Shown: positions 32,374 through 43,466 of the stretch, one piece after another
Numbering within the stretch: position 1 is the stretch's first letter
Layout of the letters: each line of letters begins with the position of its first letter
NCBI GenBank assembly: GCA_025331445.1
Contig: JAIWNE010000134.1
Span: 1 to 64,000 of the forward strand
From: Blakeslea trispora
Lineage: Eukaryota; Mucoromycota; Mucoromycetes; Mucorales; Choanephoraceae
DNA: 64,000 nt
Direction: 5' to 3'
The notes under the pieces: model-generated
The model's input: the letters and a program-made list of their open reading frames with translations, nothing else
The model's database searches: none
Told to the model about the DNA's origin: nothing
Made by a program: the position numbers and the translations under genes

Positions 32374-32589
32374 ACACAGAGCTTACTCGCTTGATTTGAA
32401 GCCAGACGCAAGCGAAGATGCTTTCAACCAGTTAGTTGTTTATCCCTTGGTCACTGTTATCTCAGAAAGCCTGGTGACAGAAGAATATCGCACCTGCTTC
32501 ATCCAAGGCTAGCCTGTTCTAGAATCTATGACTCGGCAATTAAAGTTATCCGGCTTGGCAAATGATGATAAGAGTCAGTATAAGACTGA
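32374..32589 (+). pseudogene. Upstream fragment of a broken gene, cut by a Helitron end
   Basis: After an acceptor-like TTTTTACAG the frame reads HRAYSLDLKPDASEDAFNQL, then VVYPLVTVISESLVTEEYR, then an in-frame TAG (32510-32512), then PVLESMTRQLKLSGLANDDK up to 32589, where Helitron-like sequence begins. The residue composition is clearly coding. I infer that it is the upstream part of the same lineage-specific gene whose later exons lie at 34174-34878. No function is known to me. Confidence 0.55.
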
Positions 32590-33360
32590 CTAGCCGGCCT
32601 ACTCGCTACGCTCGTTTTACGGTCGTCGTCGCCTCACGGTTCGGATGCTGAATTAGTTCTGCTTTCTGAAGCACACATATATTGTTATAGATGAAGTATG
32701 TAAATTAGATCAGGAGTTCTGGAAAGATGATATTATCGATGAGATTTTGTTGGTTAGAAGGATCAGATTTATGCAAGACATGTATGCCTTGTAAGTTGGT
32801 GGAGCAAGAGAAAGCAACATATAGTTGGCCATGTGTGAATGGTGAAGTACGGAGGTCAATCCCAACGTTAGAAAGTGATTGACCTTGCGACTTGTTGATA
32901 GTCATGGCAAAACTCAGTTTGACAGGAAATTGTTTTCTTGACAATATGAAGGGATACTCATCTTCTAAGGTTGCTAGTTCTATTCGAGGAATGAGCTCAA
33001 CTTGTTCTTGGTTGGATCGACTGTTGTTGAGGACCACCACTTTCAATACGTATTGGCCTATTTCTTTAACTACCAATCTGCTGCCATTGCAAAGGCCTTT
33101 TTGTAGGTCAAGATTTCTCAAGAGCATTACAATACAGCCTACTTTCAAGGTCAACTTTGCAGGAGGAAAGTTGCCTGGGTTCTGCGTTTGAAGATACTCA
33201 TCAGAAACTCTGTAGACTTCATTGCTGGTATTTTCTTCTTGTGAATAGTCGGCTTTATCTGCCGAAGTCAAAGTGACGGATTCACCAGGCATCAGTTCGA
33301 GTACCTTTTCATTCAGCAAATCGACAGTATATATATGATTTGTATGACATGATTTACTCG
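32590..33360 (-). mobile_element. 5'-truncated Helitron with 3' terminus
   Basis: The minus strand codes for the C-terminal helicase part (see 32705-33319) and ends at 32590 with GGCCGGCTAG followed by T in the flank, matching the CTAG/T 3' end of Helitrons. A G/C-rich stretch (32595-32640) precedes the end. The left part (replication initiator and most of the helicase) is missing; helicase similarity fades near 33360. Confidence 0.65.
32705..33319 (-). pseudogene. PIF1-like Helitron helicase, C-terminal fragment
   Basis: 204 residues from the first Met; in-frame similarity continues upstream to about 33350 (NHIYTVDLLNEKVLELMPGE). Helicase superfamily 1B features: LKVGCIVMLLRNLDLQKGLC (motif-IV-like), NGSRLVVKEI, RKQFPVKLSFAMTINKSQGQ (motif V) and GQLYVAFSCSTNLQGI (motif VI, with Ser replacing the usual Arg in the usual SR). 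Walker motifs are absent because the gene is truncated. Not a host PIF1 gene. Confidence 0.85.
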
Positions 33361-34173
33361 CATGCTTTCACTGATGCAAAGGCATTAATGTATCATCCTA
33401 CTCTTTTTTTTTTCTTTTCACTACAGAATAATGAACAGTAATCAAGGTAAATGATCTACATCAAGCTTTACTCTTTTCATGATAAGAATGAAGATTTGGT
33501 CTTTTTTGTATTGTTAAATAAAGAACCAGGGTGTTCATTGTTTATAGCAGAGCCCAGACCAATTTACACAAAGAACAAACAAACAATCAATATATCAGCC
33601 AATGAGGACAACTGATCAGTAATGTAGTCAATCTAATTTATAAAAACAAAAGAAAAAAAAAGTACCTTTTCCTTCTTTTCTTTCTTTGATTATTATTTAG
33701 AATGAATACATTACAAACAAAGGTAACAAGGCTGTTCTTTAGGCTGTGAAATAATTGCTAATGATCTCTTAGGTTAATTGCTACGCGCTTTCTTGCTGTC
33801 TAGATGACATCCAGAAAAGTAACTGTTTGGAAAAAAGGCATGTATTTCATCATGATTGTTGTCGCATATCTGTACTGATCAAAATGAATAGGCCTTTTTT
33901 TATTTGTTCTTTTCTTAAGAAGAGGTAAGCGATCCATTCAAGAGCTGAAACGATGTCTAAGAAACAGAAAAACTAAGACAATTTTTACACTTTAGGTTTT
34001 TCTATGTTGGAGGTAATCTATACACTGTTTTTTTAGAGGGAAGGACAACTCTCCCCCTTAAACCCCCCTCCCCCCTCTCAGGTTGATTCAGGCTTAATCT
34101 ATGTAAGTTTATTCGCGTCTAGTACTAAATTCTTATATCATGTGGCTGTGCTCTAATTTTTCTCAAATTTCAG
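33361..34173. other. Unresolved stretch with coding-like debris
   Basis: 33775-33925 (+) reads CYALSCCLDDIQKSNCLEKR, then HVFHHDCCRISVLIKMN, after an acceptor-like TCTCTTAG, so it may be an exon of the broken gene on either side. Small ATG-plus-donor candidates lie at 33431 and 33702. No phase-consistent model could be built. The rest is A+T-rich with a C-rich run at 34062-34080. Confidence 0.3.
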
Positions 34174-34878
34174 TAATACATGTTTTGATGGTTTGATACA
34201 AATCACAAGCTTAAAAAACCTAGAGTTTCTGCTGGTGGAGACCTCTGGTTGCTTTAACAACAAGGATAAAGTCAAGCTTAACTTCGATCACCATAAAGGA
34301 TTGTTTGGAGCCTTGTCAATGCTAAAATGCATCGCTGACGACTACAGCTTTGCTTCTGTGGATTGCTTCACTAATGTCAAAGTATTTTTTCTGAATGCGG
34401 CAGGTAATGTTCTTAACAAGAGATAGATGTTTCAATACTAATTTTTTTCAAAAACAATCAAAGGCAACAAACTTTATCTTTGGGGCCTGTCGTATAAGAA
34501 GGAAGGGCTTTTCGATCTCTTCCTGGAGGCTTCTCTCTCAGTTCGCCCCAACTACGAAGACAAAGAAGACTACTTGCCTCAATTAGTTCAATTTTGTCTG
34601 ATTGCCAAGGTAGTATTATTTTTATAAAAAAAGAGTGAGAAAATCTTTATAGCATTATTGACTTCTATCTGAAACAGAGCTCGTTGCAGAAGAGCATTGA
34701 GAACATTCTTGTATTGAAGCAGAAGCATTGCGAAGCAAAAGCCAGTTGTAGATATTCAGTCAAGCAAGTTGTCAATTTGTCCGATTTGGTCAGTCCCATC
34801 ATCTTGAAGCTGACTAAGGAAAAAGACAGCACTGGAATGGCTGATCTTGGGCCTATGTATTCCCCTTTACACGATTAA
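34174..34878 (+). pseudogene. Downstream exons of a lineage-specific gene, 5' part disrupted
   Basis: Exons 34174-34403, 34464-34609 and 34678-34878 join in phase. They read NLEFLLVETSGCFNNKDKVK, GLFGALSMLKCIADDYSFAS, then GNKLYLWGLSYKKEGLFDLF, then SSLQKSIENILVLKQKHCEA, ending TGMADLGPMYSPLHD. No domain is recognised. The style recalls repetitive, mucoralean-specific hypothetical proteins often found near transposons. These three exons are open, but the inferred 5' half (32374-32589) carries a stop and is cut off by the Helitron, so the gene is probably dead. A shorter functional form cannot be excluded. Confidence 0.6.
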
Positions 34879-36070
34879 AAAAAATTATGAAAATTTGTCC
34901 TCTCTCTATATGTATTTCAAATGTATATTGCATTGATCTTCTTAATCAAAATGTCCAGATCCCTAATGAAAATTAAGAACAAGGCTGTTGTTTTAATTCA
35001 AACAAAAGCCATCTTCAGCTTGGTCGTTTTTTCTTATTGCCTTAGTGTACTTTAAGGCTTTTCGCAAGCAAATATAAAGACTTTTGCCTATGAGCAATGG
35101 CATTATTAGATCTACAACTTGTTAAGCTGAACGAGTTTAAATTGGGCTTTTATTTAGATGAAGAGAAGAAAGCGCTAGACTTCTGAAAAAAAAGAAAACT
35201 TCTTTTTATTATGATTTGAAGCTGTAAATTTTAGTTTAATCAAGATCCGTTTCAAGTCAAGTTTATTTGCATGTTTACATCAAAAATTGAACATTATCTT
35301 TCTTTTCGAAACAATTCTTCTAATTCTCTCTTGAAGAAAAGTCTAAAGAAATATCTTTTTAAACCAACTAGCTTTTTTGTCAAAACATAGGAAAAAGAAT
35401 TGCAAAAGATGTACGACTCAGAGAAAATCATTTGTCATATATCACATGACAATTTAAACCAGAAAAATACAATAAGGCGTGGGGTTGAGACAGCCAATGT
35501 TTATGATCCAAGAAACTTATGCTATCATTAAAGGGGGGCCCAATAAATCGCCGCTTAAATTGATTAGCTGAGTTGACACGTTGTATTGCCAGTAGAAAAG
35601 GAAATTATATGCGATAACAGTAAAAAAAAAAACAAAAAAAGAAAGCAAAGTGAGGGACACTGATTCTATGTGTCTAGAGACAATTCATTGATAGTATGAA
35701 GGAGTCAAAACACAGTTCATTTGACGCGAATAACTTGTTTGGTGGAGATTTCTTTTTGTTCAACTGATCATCGAAATAGATGGTTTTATTAATAAGCAAC
35801 TACGTCAATGACTGTGGTGTCTATGTGTGTCCTTAAAAAAAGAAATTGGAAAAACAGAAGAAAGTCTGACAAAATGATACACTAAACTTAGTGTCATTCT
35901 TTCGTATAGTTAAATGCAAGCTTAATGGGCTTTATTCCTCGTCATGTATTCGTCATTGGTTGTTGCAATGAATGAAATCATAAAGCCAGCTTATTTGTAT
36001 ATATATATATAAGTGCATGGTATCTCTTTATTTCATCAACTAATTTACTCTCTTATACTTTATTATCAAT
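34879..36070. other. Spacer and alcohol dehydrogenase promoter
   Basis: A+T-rich without genes. Near the right end a (TA)n/TATAAG stretch lies at 35998-36012, about 60 bases before the ADH start, and an ATTGGTT (inverted CCAAT) at about 35955. These are plausible promoter elements. Nothing else is seen. Confidence 0.4.
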
Positions 36071-37529
36071 ATGGCCACAAACGCTGCTGCAAACCTCGCT
36101 CAAAGCAAGATGGGTGAAGCCCCTGTCCCTGTCGCTAACCAAGACAAGGAAAACAAGTCTGAAACTACTGACATGCTTGCCTGTGTATGGGTAGGCAAGG
36201 AGAAGTTGGAGATGAGAAGAGTCCCTAAGCCTGAAATCACTGACGATGAAGATGTCATTATCAAAGTGACAGGTAGCACAGGTAAAGTGATCAACTGCTT
36301 AATTATCTTGATTTTTTTTTTTCTAATCGCGATTTTTTGATTAGTCTGTGGATCTGACTTACATTTGTATCATGGCGAAATTATGCAATTGAAGGAAGGC
36401 GAAATTCTTGGTCACGAATGTATGGGTATTGTTGAAAAAGTAGGCAGCAAGGTCACTAAGGTACAGCCTGGAGACCGTGTCGTTGCTTCATTCAACATTG
36501 CCTGTGGTAAATGTCAATATTGTCAAAAGAAGTTGTTCTCTGCATGTGACAATACAAACAACAGCTCTGTCATGCAGAAACTATTTGGTCACCGTATCTC
36601 TGGTATCATTGGTTACTCTCATGTAAGTTTATTAAATAACAGTGGAAACAAAACAAATACTTAAACAAAAGAAAAAAAATTGGCTGTTGTAGTTTGTTGG
36701 TGGTTTTTCTGGTGGTCAAGCTGAATATGCTCGTATCTTGTTTGGTAACACTAACTTGGTCAAAATCCCCAGTGAAGTACCTGATGAGAAAGCCTTGTAC
36801 TTGTCTGATATTGTTCCCACATCTTACCACGCTCTATGGTCAGCCGATGTTCAAGAAGGTGATGTAGTTGGTGTTTGGGGTCTTGGTCCTATCGGTTTAT
36901 GTGCTGTTCAATGGCTGCGTAATGTCTACAAGGCCAAGCGTATCATTGCTATCGATAACGTGCCTGAACGTCTCGAGATCGCTAGAGTACGTTGGGGTGC
37001 TGAAGTCATCAACTTTGAAAAGGACAAGGATGTATCTGCCAAGGTGTTGGAACTTGTGCCTGAGGGTTTGGATCGCTCCATTGATTGTGCCGGTTTCCGT
37101 TATGCCAAGAGCTTGCTTCACAAGGCTGAACGTGCTGTAGGTCTTGAGACTGACACAAGTGAAGTCATTAATGAGATGGTCCGCTCTACCAAAAAGTTTG
37201 GTACAATGGCACTTATTGCTGATTATGCTGCCTATGCCAATCATGTGTTAGTAGGTGGTATCATGGAAAAGGGTCTTCGCTTGGTAGGCTGCGGTCAGGC
37301 TCCTATCCAACGCCACTGGGACAGCTGTTTGGAACACATCATCAAAGGCGAATTCGATCCTACTGTTATCTTAACTCACCGTTTCCCATTCGAACAAACT
37401 CCTGAAGTCTATCGTCGCTTTGACTTGAAGGAAGCCAACATTATGAAGGTCTTCCTTGAAACAAAGTTTAGTAACAAGGCTGTTATGCCTGGAACACCTA
37501 TGTTAACTCCCGATGTAAATGATGCCTAA
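36071..37529 (+). CDS. Zinc-dependent alcohol/formaldehyde dehydrogenase-like (MDR family)
   Basis: Exons 36071-36281, 36345-36622 and 36693-37529; 1326 nt, 441 residues. Medium-chain dehydrogenase: catalytic zinc site VCGSDLHLYHG and GHECMGIVEKVG, structural zinc site CGKCQYCQKKLFSAC (CX2CX2CX7C), and Rossmann loop VWGLGPIGLCAV with acidic IAIDN for NAD. The insertion after the structural zinc site and the ERAVGLETDTSEVIN region are typical of the glutathione-independent formaldehyde dehydrogenase/dismutase branch. The substrate is therefore likely an alcohol or formaldehyde, but this is inference. The N-terminal about 35 residues are Ala/Lys/Glu-rich and unlike a presequence. Codon use is biased, suggesting good expression. 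Confidence 0.93.
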
Positions 37530-38047
37530 AGAAAAAAAAAAACCAGGCCTATATCCCTTTACTAATCAAGTTTCTTAAAATAATGACTATAATAAATTCT
37601 TCAAACTTAAAGCCTTTTTTCCTTGAGATGATTTATTCTTTACTAACATAAACAATCTTCTAAACACCATCCCTATATATCAGTAATTCACTTGCCAGCC
37701 TTTTAGCAAGCACTTATGCCTGAATTTAGTGACATAGTCAACAGAAAAACGTACCATTTACTACCTCTGCAAAATCCAAGTTTTTTTCTTTTTGGATACT
37801 AGCATAAATTGATACACATTCAGAAATTCTTTCCTAGTCTGAACAACTTTGAGCTTTATGCTCATTAGGTATTATTTCTGTGGTTGTGTTTTATTATAAA
37901 AACTCGCTTATTGTTCTATGGCGCTGAAAAGGCATAGTGTATGCTTAATTTAATGGTTATTGATTAAAACCGAAAGAAGCAAAAGGCCATTTCAGTGCTC
38001 CAGATGTAATATCTTGATACATTTGTTTGAAAGCGATAAAAAACAAG
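37530..38047. other. Spacer downstream of ADH
   Basis: ADH 3' flank with AATAAA-like signals near 37590. Nothing else is visible. Confidence 0.4.
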
Positions 38048-38336
38048 CAGAAATACCAATGTTGACGAAACGAAGGCAGAAAATGTGATACATGCTCTCT
38101 GAGCTACGCTTTGTTTTCCTTATATATAAATAATAACAGTAATAAAATCCCTTTTTCCCTCATATCTTCTAAGCTAGCAATAAATTTTCAATTTTTTTTT
38201 TTCGAGGGATGGGCAATGATAAGAAATATATATGATATATGATAATAAGAAATGAAATGGTCAACCGAAAAATCGGTATCAGGGTCGGGCATGTATCACA
38301 TTTTCAGCCTTCGTTTCGTCAACATTGGTATTTTGC
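38048..38336. mobile_element. Foldback/MITE-like element, 289 bp
   Basis: Arms 38051-38095 and 38289-38333 are inverted copies over 45 bp with one mismatch (left arm begins AAATACCAATGTTGACGAAA). About 190 bp of A+T-rich sequence without coding potential lies between them. Beyond the arms GC/CT-rich ends differ by an indel. A clear target duplication is not visible. No related transposase is recognisable in this window. Confidence 0.8.
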
Positions 38337-38709
38337 AGATTCGCGAATATGATGTGAAAACACGATATTTCCACTGATCCTTATCAAAAAGTTTTCGCTG
38401 AGATGAATATGATTGGTCAGAAAGATCAAGAATGGATGAAAATCCATGTTACGAGTGTGACTGGAACTGAGTTTGTAGGGGAACAAGAATATAGAAAGTA
38501 GTTTTAAGTAGATAATTGAATGTCGTTTATTTTGTTAAAGATATGAAGCTATTTATATTAGAAAGATAGATGATACGGAAAAACTAATAAGATGGGAAAA
38601 CTGACAAAAGAACTTCTATAAGTTCTTTTGTTGACATAGAGGCGTTGATTACTGTCTGCTGGTTTGAGAGGGCGTAAAGAAGGCGTTGGCTAGAATAGTC
38701 TGAAAACCG

Positions 38710-39428
38710 TCACAATCCAGCAGTCATGATTTTGCGTTGGCGGTCAGTGAGCTGCTTAGGGTTTTGCAAGTACAACTGATGTAGTTTTAAGGCTTTCCTT
38801 TTGATTATGGTACCCAAGCTTACAATGGAATTTGGTATCATGATACCATCGCTTTCAACATCAGTGGCTTCACCAGTGGCTTCACCAGTGGCTTCACCAG
38901 TGGCTTCACCAGTGGCTTCACCAGTGGCTTCACCAGTGGCTTCACCAGTGGCTTCACCAGTGGCTTTATCAGTGGCTTTATCAGTCTGTCTCCTTTTGGT
39001 GTCTTTTGTCTCTGGTTGGGTATTCATGTGTTTTTTGCTTTGTGGTCTCTCCACAGCCTCTTCTTCCAAACCAGCTTCCACTTTATCGACATTAGTGATA
39101 TGATCAATAGCATTTTTTTTTTTTTTTTTTGCAATTCTGGATACGAGGTGTGCCAGAAATGATCGAGAGCATCGTTTTGATTGCGAAGCGCAGCACGGAG
39201 TCCAATTATTACTTTAGACTCCTTTGAATCAACAAAGGCGGCACCAAGTACTTTGAGATCATCTTCGAGAAGCTGAATTGCTTCTCTTCTTGGCTTGGTC
39301 GGGTCAATGGTTACTAAACTTCGGTAGAAGCTTATTAGGCTCCATTCTGAAAAACTTGTTGAGCTCCAGTAACCTATTGTAACTATCTGGTTAGAGCCAT
39401 ACTTTATTACTGTTATATTGATAGGCAC
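38710..39428 (-). pseudogene. Hypothetical protein with GEAT tandem repeat, frame broken at a poly-A run
   Basis: Two minus-strand frames join at the A-run whose complement is at 39114-39130: upstream 39428-about 39130 (PRREAIQLLEDDLKVLGAAF, ending HTSYPELQ) and downstream about 39115-38710 (NAIDHITNVDKVEAGLEEEA, a polar Lys/Thr part, DKAT x2 and GEAT x8, then QLYLQNPKQLTDRQRKIM). A change of homopolymer length would fuse them into about 235 residues. The family is unknown. The break may be a real mutation or a sequencing error in the homopolymer. Confidence 0.45.
38863..38982. repeat. 12-bp minisatellite, ten units
   Basis: Eight perfect AGTGGCTTCACC units followed by two AGTGGCTTTATC units. 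On the minus strand they code for GEAT x8 preceded by DKAT x2. Length variation here would be in frame. Confidence 0.97.
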
Positions 39429-39539
39429 ATACTATAGCAAACGAGTTTTCCTTTCAACGATTTCCAACAAGATGTCATAGGTGGTATAAACTGGGCTTTC
39501 TTTTTTCTCTTTTTTTTTTTTTTGAGAAAAAAAAAAGGT

Positions 39540-40675
39540 TCGTCTCCTGATTATGGGTGATTTTAATTATTCGTACCAACGTCCATATATCGGTGTCCAC
39601 TCATCCATGGACTGGATATCCTTTTTAGACACTTAATGTCTCAGCGCCTTGTCGTTGAACGATCTTCATCTTGTCCCCACCTTTCGACGGAATACAACCA
39701 TCACATCCACTATAGACTATATCTTTGTCGGTAAACTGCTTCACACGTCACTTGTCCACACAAATCTACAGCTCATGAATCCCGCAGAAAGAGGTTGCCG
39801 ACAATCTGGCGTTGCGGGCTGGCCAGAGATGGCGAGAGCAGGGCGAGACATCGGTGCGGTTTCTAAAAGGTTGTGTCAAGCAACGTCAATCAATGGAAAG
39901 GGTTTCTGCTCTGCGAGATAGCGTTGAGATGGTGCCTAGTGGTGATCAGTCTACCATGCTCCGGTCAGCTTTATCCTTCTACCATCGTTTGTACACTCCA
40001 GACATAGTTGACGATATACAGATTGATGCCTATCTTAACGAGGTTGCCGACATGCCCCACTTAGGACCCATCGATCACGAAACTTTGTTAGCGCCCATAA
40101 CTCTCGAAGAGATTCTGGCTGTCACGCGTAAAGCGGTCTCCAAACAAAGCAGCCCTGGTTCTGATGGATTTGGCTATGCATTTCTCTATCATCTGTTTCG
40201 GTTCCCTCCTCTCCAGGATTTGATCGTCCGGATTTTCAATGACGCATTGCTCCAGCAGGTGTTTCCTCCTTCTTGGAAGGATATTCGAGTTCGACTTTTA
40301 CCCAAAAAAGGAGATCTCACACTCCTGAGGAACTGGCGTCCGATATCCCTTATCAATTGTGATAGTAACATCTTTACGCGTATTCTCAATTCACGTATCA
40401 AGTCTCTGTCGACTGGCATCAGCACTCCTTTCCAGACTGGCTTCATGCCTGGACGCTTCATCGCCACCAACGGCCTCCTTATCAACATGGTCATGGAGCA
40501 CGCTCGTCGCACCCAGAGTGATGATATCGCAGTACTGCTCGATCAGGAAAAGGCATATGACCGAGTCCACCCTTCATACCTCCGCCGCACCCTTCTCCAT
40601 ATGAACTTCCCTACATCTTTAGTGAATTGCCTGATGTGCCTTTTCTTTGGAAATCAGGTAAAAAAAAAAAAAAAA
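39540..40675 (+). mobile_element. LINE fragment: endonuclease end plus 5' half of reverse transcriptase, ending in poly-A
   Basis: 39545-39790 carries remains of an apurinic-type endonuclease in broken frames (LIMGDFNYSYQRPY; TITSTIDYIFVGKLL). 39812-40675 is a long frame with RT motifs: SSPGSDGFGYAF, LLPKKGDLTLLRNWRPISLI, GFMPGRFIATNG and VLLDQEKAYDRV. Similarity stops at CLFFGNQ, before the YADD box, and runs directly into an A-run of 16 (40659-40675). The piece is therefore truncated at both ends, and the poly-A begins inside the RT domain. Confidence 0.9.
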
Positions 40676-41769
40676 ATGAGGATACGCAAATTCAGTCCGA
40701 AAATCCAATATGCCCTGAATTACTAAATTGCTATATACCGAGGAAACGTAATACAAAAGCAAGAGGTTTTTGATCAGAGAGCAGAGTTCAATAAACTATT
40801 CATCAAACAGATAAAAGAGATAGCCAAACACATTGTGTAGAACAACTTTTTTTAAAAAAAAAAGGTACTTGTACAGTAAATCAAAAGTAGAAAACAAGCT
40901 AAAATGTTCTAGGATAAGCGAAGGCTCCCAAAAGTACACAACTTGTCGTTATATTGCCAAGCTTGTAGAGCCTGTAACGAACAATTTGAATATAAACAAA
41001 ATTCAAGACATGCTTTTTGTCATGGAGAGCTGCAAACATACCATTCCTAAAAACAAATCGTTTGCTGAGAGAGATTGACCAGTCATTGAATCAAAAGCTA
41101 TAGATTTATCTAAATATCGAACCTTTCTGAAATTACAAAGTTTTGTATTAATTAAGCTGTCGAAGCAAAGACAAAAGATGTGATATTTAGCTCATTGAGT
41201 TAAGCTTTTTATTTTCAGCTATTTTGTGCTTTCTTTATGTACGCTTGGGAACTATGGTTTCATAAATTGATAAAGGAGGGTCAACAATCAAAAATTTCCA
41301 AGTATCGCAACAAAGGATGGATTCCATACTATATCCTTTGTTTTGGCTTCAGCAACTCAGTTATTTTTACCCACGGTGCTTCATTGGTCGGTGCTTGTTT
41401 TTGTCTTTCAAGAATATTCCATTGGCAGAAATTCCTGATTGAATAATAAAGACATAAAAGATTGCTGAAAACTTGCGGATCTTTGAAATTGATGATTTTA
41501 TCATCATGTCGTGTTTCACTAGACCAATTATGACATGTTTTCATCTAGTAAACAAGCCAAGCAAAAAAAGATCAAAAAGTTGATCTAGTTCAATTGTAAT
41601 AAAAGCTGTTTTTATGTGCAAATTGTACTTTTAATGACTGAGGTAGATTTTTTTTTTTTATCGCGCCATGTTAATTTTGTAGTTTTTTTAAAAAAAATTT
41701 TAATTTATACATTATTTTTTTCTTTCTCTCTTCTCTCTCGTTCTTTTTTTTTTATCTTTGTATAGAGAA
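40676..41769. other. Spacer with weak coding debris
   Basis: 40762-40840 (+) reads QEVFDQRAEFNKLFIKQIKE and 40866-41078 reads a Lys/Ser-rich open stretch (YLYSKSKVENKLKCSR...). These could be relics of one exon pair, but phase and family are unresolved. 41237-41446 is open without recognisable motifs. 41640-41765 is a T-rich promoter/leader tract before the GATA gene. Confidence 0.3.
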
Positions 41770-42600
41770 ATGACAATTCAAATGAAAGTAGAAGACTCCA
41801 ATACATTAGAATCCAAATGGAAAAGAAGGACCGATATAAAGAGATCGTCCTCCGAAGAAGAAGATAATACATCGGGAACTACTGTTTGTACCAACTGCGA
41901 AACAACCACAACACCCCTTTGGAGAAGGGATGCTCATGGACGTACTATTTGCAATGCCTGCGGGCTTTATTATAAGCTACATCTGGTTCATAGACCTGCT
42001 ACAATGATGAAAACAGTAATCAAAAGACGAAAAAGATCTCCCACAAACGAAAAGTCGAGTCATCAGGAGAAATCACAACGTATGCTCAGTGAATCTGTAG
42101 GCGATGAATCAGACGAAGATACCAGACAATCCAGCAGCTCATTGTCTCCTGTAGAAGAGAAGTCCTTATCACCCAAGTCAAAGAACGATCTCATCATTCT
42201 TCCTCCACTTCATCCCTCTTCCTCAAAATTGCAGGAACATATTCATGTATGCGAAAAAACGATAGAAACTCAAAAAGAATATCGCCAAAATCTACAAAAA
42301 GAAGTGAATCGATTAAGCTCACTCTTATCAGAAACAGTTGCCATGTTGCAGGCCGTAGATCAAGCCATTACACAATCAACAGAGCAAGTGTGTCATAAAT
42401 GCAATAACGATAACCTGCCTCAAGAACATCAAGTTGCTAGATCTTTGTTATCTTTAGCTTATTCACCGCCCAAGAATCCTTCGTCTGTATCACATCACTC
42501 TTCTTTGAGTAACATACCACTATTTCCAAATCATCGTTTACCACCCATTTCTCTTTCATCGGTGCCTAGAAAATTGCCACCTGTCTCTCACTTACCTTAA
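41770..42600 (+). CDS. GATA-type zinc-finger transcription factor
   Basis: 276 residues, intronless from the ATG at 41770. One GATA finger at about residues 38-65: [15 protein letters not shown] then [11 protein letters not shown] (CX2CX17CX2C), followed by the basic arm ([11 protein letters not shown]) that contacts DNA. A Ser/Glu-rich linker follows, then a probable coiled coil at about 155-200 ([20 protein letters not shown]) and a Pro/Ser-rich tail with a stray CHKC. A single finger plus C-terminal coiled coil is the arrangement of fungal Dal80/Gzf3-like GATA factors, which dimerise. Nitrogen or iron regulation is possible but not shown. A GTATAG just before the start leaves open an upstream non-coding exon. 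Confidence 0.9.
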   Translation: MTIQMKVEDSNTLESKWKRRTDIKRSSSEEEDNTSGTTVCTNCETTTTPLWRRDAHGRTICNACGLYYKLHLVHRPATMMKTVIKRRKRSPTNEKSSHQEKSQRMLSESVGDESDEDTRQSSSSLSPVEEKSLSPKSKNDLIILPPLHPSSSKLQEHIHVCEKTIETQKEYRQNLQKEVNRLSSLLSETVAMLQAVDQAITQSTEQVCHKCNNDNLPQEHQVARSLLSLAYSPPKNPSSVSHHSSLSNIPLFPNHRLPPISLSSVPRKLPPVSHLP

Positions 42601-42966
42601 ACATCATACATTCAGCAAGCTTTTCTCTCTCTCTCTCTTTTTTTTTTCGATTTCCTCACTCATATACATACATTTTACATATATCAAATTTATCATTCCT
42701 TTATTTACGCATTGTACGATAATCACAGAAAAGAAATTACAAAAAATTATGTAATGGGCTTTCATTTTCTCAAATGGCAAATAGTAGTAAAATAAAAAAT
42801 TCACTACAGTCAAACCTATTTTTTATTTGTTGCACGTATCAATTAGGAAAATTGAAAGCTGTGCTCAACAATTGATTGGATAGTAAATAAGTAGAGAAAG
42901 AGTGTGATTCGACTAGGTGGTAGGGAGACAAATAAAAAGAGAATAAGAGTAAAATAAGTTTAAGGG
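42601..42966. other. Spacer: GATA 3' flank and probable LINE 3' end
   Basis: A CT-rich run at 42622-42650, then A+T-rich sequence. The part adjoining 42967 is probably the 3' untranslated end of the minus-strand LINE relic; no other feature is visible. Confidence 0.35.
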
Positions 42967-43392
42967 CTACTCTTCAAAAAGGGAATCTTCAGAGTGCCTG
43001 CGCTGGATTGCGAGGCAAAGATTACGAAAAGCAGCTGAGGCAGGGAACGGTATCTTCTCAGATATACCAAGCCAGTGCAACTTCCATACCTCTGACAGGG
43101 CGATTGTGAGAAGTAGGGTGGCGGGGAGGGGACACGAAGGCAGTAGCCGTATGGAGCGAAAGTCCAAGGAGGAGAGCGCAGTAAAGATGTGGTCGATGGT
43201 GGAGCCAGGCCAAAGGTATTCACAAATTAGATGATTAAGAGAAAAATGAGAGATGTGAGAAAGTGGGTTGCTAAGGTTAACGCGATTACTGTGTAGAAAG
43301 GCAGTCATGCTAATGGTTTTTAACAAAATCTGTGCACCACAGAACACGTTGGAAAACAGTTTTTTGAAATGCCGAGAAGCATACTGTATCAT
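42967..43392 (-). mobile_element. LINE ORF2 C-terminal relic
   Basis: An open frame of 141 codons ends with a stop at 42967. It includes FCGAQILLKTISMTAFLHSN, NHLICEYLWPGSTIDHIF and TIALSEVWKLHWLGI. The reverse-transcribed C-terminal region of mucoralean non-LTR elements has this Trp/His/Leu-rich style. No RT catalytic motif is included. I assign it to a LINE mainly by resemblance, so this is moderate. Confidence 0.5.
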
Positions 43393-43466
43393 GCAATAAA
43401 CATAATAAGCCCAAGAAGGTCTCTTGTTTTCTCAAATTCAGCACGAATGTAGCTCGAGCCATAGTT

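Noticed and set aside
41237..41446. 69-codon plus-strand ORF
   Set aside because: No motif, no splice partner, composition not distinct from the surrounding A+T-rich sequence.
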